A stretch of DNA of 64,000 bases from DASYXZ01 sp035946625 (GTDB lineage Bacteria; Acidobacteriota; Terriglobia; UBA7540). The first letter of the stretch is position 1, and each line of letters opens with the position of its first letter. The translations under genes were made by a program, and so were the position numbers. The stretch covers positions 46,012 to 110,011 of the forward strand of contig DASYZE010000054.1 in assembly GCA_035946625.1 (NCBI GenBank). The letters run 5' to 3'. Of the stretch, positions 54,295 to 61,926 are shown piece by piece. A model generated the notes under the pieces. That model worked only from the letters and a program-made list of their open reading frames with translations. It ran no database searches and was not told the DNA's origin.

Positions 54295-55263
54295 ATGCTC
54301 ACCCAGGGAATTATTGAGTTTTCGGTTGCGGACTTCGCGAATGACGTTCGGGCGGGATTGAGCAGGAAAGGACAGAAGGAATTACCTTCGAAATATCTCT
54401 ATGATGATATTGGCTCGGCGCTGTTCGATGTGATCTGCCTGCTGCCCGAATACAGCCTGACCCGCGCCGACGAGCGGATTTTGCAGGAACACGCAGAGGC
54501 CATCATGGCCCGAGTTCCAAGCCCGGTGGTGGTGGCAGAGTTGGGAAGCGGCAACGCCCGCAAGACGCGCGGGCTGCTCGAGGCCCTATGCCGGAGGCAG
54601 CCCACCACCTATTACCCTATTGAAATCTCCCGGTCAGCCCTGGCCACCGCGAAAATGCAGCTTCAGCAGATCGAGTGTATCAGTGTGGTGGGATTTGAAA
54701 AGGAGTACCTGGATGGCTTGCTGGCAGTCGCCGCCCGCCGGCCCCCAGACCACCACATCCTGGTGTTGTTTCTTGGAAGCACCATTGGGAATTTCGATCG
54801 TCCCGCCGGTGTGCGGTTCCTGGGGGAAATACGCCGAATTCTGAAGCCCGGGGATGCGATGCTCCTTTCCACGGATCTCGAGAAATCCATCTCTGAGTTG
54901 ATTCTTGCTTACGACGATCCGCTCGGGGTTACCGCGGCTTTCAACCTTAATCTCCTGGCCCGCATCAATCGCGAGCTCGAAGCGGATTTCAACCTCGGGC
55001 ATTTTGAGCACGTAGTTCGATTCGATCACGCCGAGCGGCGGATTGAAATGCACCTGCGCTCAACCCGCGCCCAGACCGTTTCCATTCCCAGGGCAGGCCT
55101 GTCCGTTCATTTCCGGAAGGATGAAACCATCTGGACGGAGAGCAGCCACAAGTACACTTTGGAAGAGGTTTCTCAATTTGCAAACCAATCCGGTTTCAGG
55201 TGTGACGGGCAATGGGCGGACACCGAATGGCCCTTTGCAGAAAGTCTTTTCATCGCGGAGTAA
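54295..55263 (+). CDS. egtD: L-histidine N-alpha-methyltransferase EgtD
   Basis: 322 aa. Trimethylates histidine to hercynine, the first step of ergothioneine synthesis. The family start LPSKYLYDDIGSALFDVICL and SAM motif VVVAELGSGNARKTRGLLEA are clear, as are HHILVLFLGSTIGNFDR and LLSTDLEKS further on. A GGAGAGAG site precedes the ATG. It forms an operon with egtB. A separate EgtE lyase, needed for the last step, is not seen in the window. Confidence 0.93.
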   Translation: MLTQGIIEFSVADFANDVRAGLSRKGQKELPSKYLYDDIGSALFDVICLLPEYSLTRADERILQEHAEAIMARVPSPVVVAELGSGNARKTRGLLEALCRRQPTTYYPIEISRSALATAKMQLQQIECISVVGFEKEYLDGLLAVAARRPPDHHILVLFLGSTIGNFDRPAGVRFLGEIRRILKPGDAMLLSTDLEKSISELILAYDDPLGVTAAFNLNLLARINRELEADFNLGHFEHVVRFDHAERRIEMHLRSTRAQTVSIPRAGLSVHFRKDETIWTESSHKYTLEEVSQFANQSGFRCDGQWADTEWPFAESLFIAE

Positions 55264-55567
55264 CCCGGATTGTTCATGAAATTTCAGTGCCGTTTACGGA
55301 CAGACCGGATGCTCCGTAGGGACGAACTTAACGGAGGGAGAAAAGAACTTTAACCTAAAGGGCGCAGAGAAAGTCAGCCCAGAGGCCCCTGAGTCGCGGC
55401 TCCTCGTTCCATTCTCCTCATAGGGTCTTTGCGTGAAGTGATTTCTCGGCGTCCTCCGGGCTGCATTTTTCCCCCGTGTTCTCGGTGTCAAACTTTCCTT
55501 ACCCAGCGTGATAAACTCTGAGGGCGGCGTTGCGTGGATAATCGCGGAATGGAAGTTCGACCGGTTT
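55264..55567. other. Intergenic region between egtD and the convergent fusion gene
   Basis: About 300 bases, no supported gene. It contains traces (AACCTAAAGGGCGCAGAGAA and GGGTCTTTGCGTGAAGTGA) that look like decayed copies of the GCGCAGAG / CTTTGCGTGA-type repeats common between genes in such genomes. Confidence 0.4.
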
Positions 55568-58132
55568 CTACGCCCCCGGCCCTGATAACGACTTCACCTT
55601 GAATTCCAAATCCCGGGCTATCGATTCCGGTCCGGCTTCACGGTCAATTTGAATGGGCCTGCCAATCGTGACGGTAACGGCGCCGGGACGCGCCATCCGT
55701 TTGCCGGCCCGCTTCAGTTCAAAGAGCCCGTCAATCCGGATGGGAACCACAGGCAGATCCAGTCTTTTAGCCAGCAAACCAATGCCGGCGCGGAAGGGCG
55801 ACATTTTCCCAGTCATCGTTCGCCGTCCTTCGGGGAACACGACCACGCTGTAGCCACGGTCCGCAGACTCTCCCGCAAAGGTGAAACTACTTCGAAAGCC
55901 CGTTTGTTGCGGTAGCGGAAACACGTTAAATAAAGCCACCACCAGGGCGTAATCGAGCCGGTCAAGCCAGCGGCTGAATACTCCGTCCGTGGCGGGCGGA
56001 TGGCGCATCGCGCGCAAACGCTCGCCGAGCATGGCGACGGCCACGTGGTGGCGCAATCGCGCCGGCAATGCCGCCAGGATGAAACCGATGTCGAGGTAGG
56101 TGATGTGATTGGAAACGATCAACAGCGGACCGCGCACGCCGCGCAGATTTTCGCGGCCTACAACGCGAGGGTATCCGAGCAGGAACGTCGCGGGCCAGGA
56201 CAACAAATAATAAACCGCCATACGAACCCAGGTAACCGGCCAGCGTTGCGTCCAACGCGGATAATGATACTTCGGTTCGGAAGCCGGAGGATGGCGGAGC
56301 ATCTTTTCCAAATCGCCTACGGTCGAGGCCGCGCCAAAATCCGCTTCATCAATCTCCACCTGGAATCGATCTTCGAGGGCGCTTAACAATTCCACCCGGT
56401 CAATGGAGCTGAGGTTCAAATCCGTGGCCAGGTTGGCCCCGTCCGGCAGGCGAGTGGTTTTCTTACCCGTGATGCCTCCAATCAGGCCGGCGATTGTCCC
56501 GGCGCTCTCGGGAGCCTGCGCGCGCGATGCACCAGGCTCGCCGAGTTGGGCCTGAACGAATTGCAGTATGAGCTGGGCGCGGGGTTTTTGGGTGGACGTG
56601 CGCGGAAAATCATCGTCCGGCCAAACGAGCCAACGGCGGATTCGCTGAAACCCGGCGAGCAAATTGTTGGCGCGCTGCACTGCCAATTCAGCATCTCCGC
56701 TCCGGTCGCGCAGGACCAACACCGCGCACGGCTCGGCATTGCCGCCGCGCGCCGCCCCCACCACCACGCAATCGCGAATTTCCGGCTGGCGACGCAAGGC
56801 GGCCTCCAGGTCTGCGGGATAGACCTTCATTCCCTCCGCCGTGACGATCACGTCCTTCTTGCGCCCTTTAAAGTAGAGATTGCCCTGCGCGTCCAACTCG
56901 CCGAGGTCGCCGGTGTGGAACCATCCATCGTTGCTCCCTGCCCCACCCGCGGCAGGCTGCAAATCTTTCCCTTGCCAATAACGCGAAGCGATATTCTCCC
57001 CCCGAACCAGGAGTTCCCCGTCGGCGCTCAGCTTCATTTCCACTCCCGGAATTAATTTTCCAATCGAACCTTTGCTCAATCGGAAAGGATGGTTCACGCT
57101 CACCAGGGAAGCAGTTTCCGTCATTCCGTAACCTTGAATGACCGCGAACCCCAACTGGCGCCAGAAAACTTCCATCTCCGAATCGAGTGCCGCTCCGCCG
57201 GAGATAATCGCCAGAAATTTCCAGCCGAATTGCCGATGAACTCTCCTAAAGCGCCACCAGCGCCTGATGAAATGCCTGCCCTCCGAGGATTGCAGCCCGC
57301 GTCGGAAGTCTTCCAATCGCCCCGCGAGATCAAAATCGCGCTCGATCTTTTCCTTGAGGGCCTCAATCAGGCGGGGTACCGCCACCAGCACTGAAACTCT
57401 TTCGTCTTTGATGGTGCGCACGATTTCCGCGGGGTTCAGTTGGTCGTGGAAGATGACCGTGCCACCGAGCAAGGGCGGCACAAACATGCCCATGAATTGG
57501 CCGAACACGTGGCTGAGCGGCACCAGATTCAAAAACCGGAGGAGATGGAAGAACCGTTCCGCCTTGAGGTATTTCTTGATTTCGTTTTCAAGCGGCTCCA
57601 GATTGGCCAGCACGTTTCCGTGCGAGATCACCACGCCCCGCGGGTCGGAAGTGGTCCCTGAGGTGAAAACAATTTCCAGCGTATCGCGCCGCTCCAGGTT
57701 CGGCGCGGGATAGGGCGCGTCCGAGTGCCGGGCAAGGCTTTCGCGGAGGGTATCAAAAATCAAAACGGGCATCGCCAGGGCAGCCCGGTCAACTTCCCTC
57801 CCGCAAGCCGCTAATTTGGCATCCACTTGCCTGGATACCCGAAGGGCAAAATCCGGCGCGGCGATGGAGTCCAGCGGCACGGCCACCGCACCCCGCAACA
57901 CGCAACCGAAAAATGCGATGATCCATTCCGCGCAATTTTCCCCCCAGATCAGGACGTGATCGCCCTTCGCAATTCCCCGCCCTTCCAACTCGCGCGCAAA
58001 CCGCCCCGCGGTTTCACTAATTTCGCGGTAAGACCAGCGCGCTACTCGATATCCGCGTCGATGGACGAACGCTGTCTCAGCCCCGCGCCGGTGAAATCCG
58101 TCTATATACTCAACGAGTGATCGCCGCTGCAT
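55568..58132 (-). CDS. Fusion of AMP-dependent acyl ligase, acyl carrier protein and PlsC acyltransferase
   Basis: 854 aa with three domains in order. Residues 1-520 are an adenylate-forming ligase: TSGTTSDPRG (158-167), YGMTETAS (335-342), HTGDLGELD and catalytic K516. Residues about 545-612 are an acyl carrier protein, with the phosphopantetheine serine in LSSID (S576). Residues 620-850 are a PlsC-type lysophosphatidate acyltransferase with NHITYLD (H676, D681) and FPEGRR (766-771), and a membrane segment at 635-655. It can activate a fatty acid, load it on its own carrier and transfer it to a lysophospholipid. The domain order is the reverse of Aas. Confidence 0.9.
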   Translation of the reverse strand: MQRRSLVEYIDGFHRRGAETAFVHRRGYRVARWSYREISETAGRFARELEGRGIAKGDHVLIWGENCAEWIIAFFGCVLRGAVAVPLDSIAAPDFALRVSRQVDAKLAACGREVDRAALAMPVLIFDTLRESLARHSDAPYPAPNLERRDTLEIVFTSGTTSDPRGVVISHGNVLANLEPLENEIKKYLKAERFFHLLRFLNLVPLSHVFGQFMGMFVPPLLGGTVIFHDQLNPAEIVRTIKDERVSVLVAVPRLIEALKEKIERDFDLAGRLEDFRRGLQSSEGRHFIRRWWRFRRVHRQFGWKFLAIISGGAALDSEMEVFWRQLGFAVIQGYGMTETASLVSVNHPFRLSKGSIGKLIPGVEMKLSADGELLVRGENIASRYWQGKDLQPAAGGAGSNDGWFHTGDLGELDAQGNLYFKGRKKDVIVTAEGMKVYPADLEAALRRQPEIRDCVVVGAARGGNAEPCAVLVLRDRSGDAELAVQRANNLLAGFQRIRRWLVWPDDDFPRTSTQKPRAQLILQFVQAQLGEPGASRAQAPESAGTIAGLIGGITGKKTTRLPDGANLATDLNLSSIDRVELLSALEDRFQVEIDEADFGAASTVGDLEKMLRHPPASEPKYHYPRWTQRWPVTWVRMAVYYLLSWPATFLLGYPRVVGRENLRGVRGPLLIVSNHITYLDIGFILAALPARLRHHVAVAMLGERLRAMRHPPATDGVFSRWLDRLDYALVVALFNVFPLPQQTGFRSSFTFAGESADRGYSVVVFPEGRRTMTGKMSPFRAGIGLLAKRLDLPVVPIRIDGLFELKRAGKRMARPGAVTVTIGRPIQIDREAGPESIARDLEFKVKSLSGPGA

Positions 58133-58265
58133 GGGTGGTTGAAGAGATCCCCCTCAGGTTCTACCACGAGCGGATTCATATTGTCACAGTTTGAATTGGC
58201 CGGGCGAGCAAAAGGAAGTAAGCGACTCGCGAAGGAAATCCATGCAACGGTACTGCCAAGCTATC

Positions 58266-59303
58266 TTATTGTTCGCTCAAAATAAAATTCACTGTAATGT
58301 CAGTCACCACTTCGACCGGCTCGCCATTTAACAGCGTGGGCTGGTAACGCCAACGGCGTACTGCTTCGAGCGCCGCCGGGATCAGAAGGGGGTGGCCCGA
58401 GATTGCCTTCAAACCCTGAATCGTTCCGTCGCGGCTGATGATCGCCTCCAGCACCACCGTCCCCTGGATGCGCGCCAATTTAGGTAACTCCGGATACGGA
58501 GGGCTGGGATGGAAGATCAGTTTGGCCTCTTCCACCCTGCCGCCAATCTGCACGCGATTAACCTTGGCCGAGTGAGGAGTCACCGGCGGAGGCGGAACGC
58601 GGCCCTCCCCAAGCAAGATGATAAGACCCGGATTGTTGCCCGGACCGCCAGGCCCGGGATCAATTCCACCCATAACCGATGGGTAATTTGATGGCGCGAT
58701 CCGGGTGGGATCGGGTTTCTCAATTACCCTGTCCATCGCCACCGGGAAACGCGGTGGTGCTTCGATAACCGAATGGGCTGGCGGATGTTTGGCCGTCTTC
58801 ACGCGCGATGTACTAACCGGACGAGGCCCGGCAGGCGGGGCAGGAATCAGAAGATCAGCGAACCGTTGTGCATCAGGCAGAGCTTGTGTGCTGATGAGAG
58901 GGAACAGGAGCAACGCGCAAACCACAATTCCCTGGAAGACATAAGCGAGGGGCAGCGTCGCGCGCTTCCACTCGCCTGATTTCGCCGCTGAATAAATAAG
59001 GTAGACGACAAACCCCACCACGTTCAGCACCAGCAAAACGATGGACCAACTCCCCGAGTTCAGCCCAAGCTGGCGCGCGTCCGCCAGCACGTACCAAAGC
59101 ATCAACTCGTAGAACATCACTCCGACGCCGAGCAGAAGAGATTCGACCATCCGCGCCTCGGGTGCAGGGCTGAACATCAAGGGTAAAAGTAGATAGCCGG
59201 CGAGTCCGCCCAAAACTCCCACTCCGAATGCTCCCACCCAGTGCCGTCCGTCAAGCACGGGCACTCGTTCCGGAGACGAATCAAGCAAAGTGGCATCAAA
59301 CAT
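58266..59303 (-). CDS. Polytopic TonB energy transducer
   Basis: 345 aa from the ATG at 59303 (GAGGTGGA upstream). Unlike classical single-helix TonB, the N-terminal 160 residues contain about four membrane helices (for example GVGVLGGLAGYLLLPLMF and YVFQGIVVCALLLFPLI). A Pro-rich linker follows, then the TonB C-terminal domain (YPELPKLARIQGTVVLEAII and ALEAVRRWRYQPTLLNGEPV) that touches TonB boxes of receptors. No exbB or exbD is adjacent. It could serve the receptor at 21.1 kb. Confidence 0.85.
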   Translation of the reverse strand: MFDATLLDSSPERVPVLDGRHWVGAFGVGVLGGLAGYLLLPLMFSPAPEARMVESLLLGVGVMFYELMLWYVLADARQLGLNSGSWSIVLLVLNVVGFVVYLIYSAAKSGEWKRATLPLAYVFQGIVVCALLLFPLISTQALPDAQRFADLLIPAPPAGPRPVSTSRVKTAKHPPAHSVIEAPPRFPVAMDRVIEKPDPTRIAPSNYPSVMGGIDPGPGGPGNNPGLIILLGEGRVPPPPVTPHSAKVNRVQIGGRVEEAKLIFHPSPPYPELPKLARIQGTVVLEAIISRDGTIQGLKAISGHPLLIPAALEAVRRWRYQPTLLNGEPVEVVTDITVNFILSEQ

Positions 59304-59528
59304 GGTTCCACCTCGTCTTGGCGCCGGACACTTCAAACTGTGCCGTGTCGCCAGCAATTTCGGCCATCCGCATCTGACCTTTCGTTAATATTGACACCCC
59401 AACCCTTTCAGTTGTTCCAAATATTTGATCTCGATGTGCCCGTATGACTTTCAAAGGCGGGCAAAGCGAAGGGGACGGGTCAGATTCTGAGGACGAAGGT
59501 GGTCAGACAGTCCGTTCGCCCGGTCCTG

Positions 59529-60227
59529 TCAGTCCTGGCGGACATAGCCCTCTGCAGTAGGGCTGGGCAAAACGTCGGCAAAATAAAACCCATCCCGCTC
59601 GACGATCTCGCCAACACTCGCAGAAATGGGCGCGCGAAACATAGGCCCTTGATATGCGAAAGTGTGGAACTCGCCATTCTCACCGCACGGATCGATCCCC
59701 GCAGGCAGCGCCGCCAGCAAGCTCGCGTCAAAAACTCGCCCGGCAAACTTGGGGTCCAGTTGCCTGGGATCGACACAGGTCAAATACGCTCTCAATCCCG
59801 ACTCAATCATTTCCGCTGCAAGCCGTGCCGTATCAATTCCCCAGATCGGAAAGAGCGGCGTTATGCCGCACGCCGCCAGCTTTTCCTCCCGGTATCTGCG
59901 AATGTCTTCCAGGAATAAATCTCCAAAGATCATGTGGGTGACGCCCTCGGTCCGCGCGCGCTCCATCGCGCTGGCCATCGCCCGCTCGTATATTTCGTTG
60001 GGGCATGGGGAGGGTATGGGAACTTTCACCAGCGCCAACCCCACCGCTTCGGCCTGCGCTTCGAGAAGACTTTCTCGCACCGCGTGCATCGCTACGCGCG
60101 CGTGGGTTGAGTTGACGGTGGTAAACAATGAAACGATTTCCACATCACCGCGTAATCGTGTGGCGTGCAGCGCCCACGCACTGTCTTTACCCGAACTCCA
60201 CGATAACCACGCTTTGGGCCGGGACAT
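59529..60227 (-). CDS. Dph6-like adenine-nucleotide alpha hydrolase (ATP pyrophosphatase family)
   Basis: 232 aa with the PP-loop SWSSGKDSAWAL (residues 9-20) and the conserved EGVTHMIFGDLFLEDIRRYR. This family is related to diphthine-ammonia ligase; bacteria lack diphthamide, so the true substrate is not known. GLRAYLTCVDPRQLDPKFAG and the C-terminal CGENGEFHTFAY are also typical. It follows the next gene upstream by 46 bases. Confidence 0.87.
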   Translation of the reverse strand: MSRPKAWLSWSSGKDSAWALHATRLRGDVEIVSLFTTVNSTHARVAMHAVRESLLEAQAEAVGLALVKVPIPSPCPNEIYERAMASAMERARTEGVTHMIFGDLFLEDIRRYREEKLAACGITPLFPIWGIDTARLAAEMIESGLRAYLTCVDPRQLDPKFAGRVFDASLLAALPAGIDPCGENGEFHTFAYQGPMFRAPISASVGEIVERDGFYFADVLPSPTAEGYVRQD

Positions 60228-60273
60228 TCGTATGGCTCAGAATTAAATCCTATCGAAGTTCGTGATCAACTCC

Positions 60274-61734
60274 TCAGACTTCCTCCGGAACCACGTATGG
60301 CGCGCGGTAGCCGCGGTCACCGTCGCGCAACAGATTGTTGGCTTCATCGTCGCCCACCACCTGCTGGGTTTCAGGATCAAATTTCAGCGTGCGGCCCAGG
60401 CGGTAGGAAACGTTGGCCAAGTGAACCAAAGTTGCGGACTTATGGCCTTCTTCGATGGGCGCGTTCAGGTCTTCCTTTTTGCGGCTGCGCACGCAAGCGA
60501 TGAAATTCGCCCAATTGTTGCCGCCGGCGTGTAGTTTTTGAGGGCCCGGCTCCCAATCGTCGCCCAGCCAGCTCATGTAGGAGTCATAGCCCTCCATCGC
60601 CAAGTAGCCCTTTGACCCGTAGAAAATATTTCCAACCGTGTTGTGCGTGCCGGCGGAAGGTCCGAGTCTTGGACCCTTGCTCTTGCTTTTAGCCGGCTTC
60701 CCTGCCTGCCCATTTAGACCTGCGGGAGGAAGCCCGGCGCTCTTGAAGGCTCCGCTGCCGATTTCAGCTTCGTGGTTGGTGATCCAGTGGCGCACTTCAA
60801 ATTCGAGCATCTTGCGTTTTCCGTCCGGCATGTCGAACTCGAAGGCGCAGTTCAGCGTGTTGGGCGTCGTCTGATCATCATCAAACATAAAGTGGCCGCC
60901 GATGGCAGACGCCTTGGTGGGGAAACCTACGCCCAGCCCCCATCGGGCCACGTCCATTTCATGGATGCCCTGGTTGCCGATGTCTCCGTTGCCCGTATCC
61001 CAGACCCAATGCCAGTTATAGTGAAAGCGGTTCTTGGTGAAAGGTTTGAGCGGAGCGGGGCCGGTCCACAGGTCATAATGAACGCCCGCCGGCACCGGCT
61101 GTTCCGGGGCATGCCCGATGGTGTCCCGCCATTTGTAACACAAGCCGCGCGACAGGTATATTTCACCAATCAATCCGTCGCGCATTTTCTTCACGGCTTC
61201 AATAATGGCGTCGCCCGAGCGGCTGTTGGTTCCGTGCTGCATGATTCGATTGTATTTCTGCGCCGCGAGCACCAATTGATGGCCCTCCCACCAATTGTGC
61301 GAGCACGGCTTCTCCACGTAGACATCCTTCCCAGCCTGGCAGGCCCAGATCCCGATGAGCGAGTGCCAATGGTTGGGGGTGGCGATTGAAATGACGTCCA
61401 CCGATTTGTCTTCCATCAACTTGCGGACGTCAGTGTAAGTCTTGGGCTTGGGTATTTTCATTTTGTCCATCTGGCCCAGGCGCTGGTTGATTACGTTTTC
61501 GTCCACGTCGCAAACCGCGGCCACTTCCACGTCCGGCATTTTCGAGTACTGCCTGACGTGTACAAAACCCTGCCCGTGGATTCCGCAAACGGCGACACGC
61601 ACGCGGTCGTTGGCGCCAAAAACGCGTTCCGGATGGGTGATGAAAGTGATCCCGCTGAGCGCGGCAAGCCCCGCTCCCGTCTTCGCGCCCGTCTTCAGAA
61701 AATCCCGTCGACTAACTTCCGAATCGTTAGACAT
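60274..61734 (-). CDS. Tat-exported Gfo/Idh/MocA-family oxidoreductase
   Basis: 486 aa. AGGAGG precedes the ATG. A twin-arginine signal (SRRDFLKTGAKTGAGLAALS) shows export of the folded protein with its cofactor. The nucleotide-binding fold starts RVRVAVCGIHGQG, and the EKPCSHNWWEG motif with the catalytic-type Lys follows. The C-terminal domain is the long form found in sugar-metabolising members. It probably oxidises a sugar or sugar derivative in the periplasm; the substrate is unknown. Confidence 0.88.
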   Translation of the reverse strand: MSNDSEVSRRDFLKTGAKTGAGLAALSGITFITHPERVFGANDRVRVAVCGIHGQGFVHVRQYSKMPDVEVAAVCDVDENVINQRLGQMDKMKIPKPKTYTDVRKLMEDKSVDVISIATPNHWHSLIGIWACQAGKDVYVEKPCSHNWWEGHQLVLAAQKYNRIMQHGTNSRSGDAIIEAVKKMRDGLIGEIYLSRGLCYKWRDTIGHAPEQPVPAGVHYDLWTGPAPLKPFTKNRFHYNWHWVWDTGNGDIGNQGIHEMDVARWGLGVGFPTKASAIGGHFMFDDDQTTPNTLNCAFEFDMPDGKRKMLEFEVRHWITNHEAEIGSGAFKSAGLPPAGLNGQAGKPAKSKSKGPRLGPSAGTHNTVGNIFYGSKGYLAMEGYDSYMSWLGDDWEPGPQKLHAGGNNWANFIACVRSRKKEDLNAPIEEGHKSATLVHLANVSYRLGRTLKFDPETQQVVGDDEANNLLRDGDRGYRAPYVVPEEV

Positions 61735-61926
61735 AATTCCTCCTGGTTGAATAATTCGGCCAGATTATAACTCTGTTTTTCTTCGATGAGCACACAAATT
61801 AACGTTCCCACCATCGTGGCCCGTGGCGTGAAAGGTGTCAGCATCCCATAAGGCCTGAGTTGGTTTCCCGCTGCCGGCATCATTTCAAATTCAATTTCGC
61901 TGACCGAAAATTGGGAGTCAGGCGTA

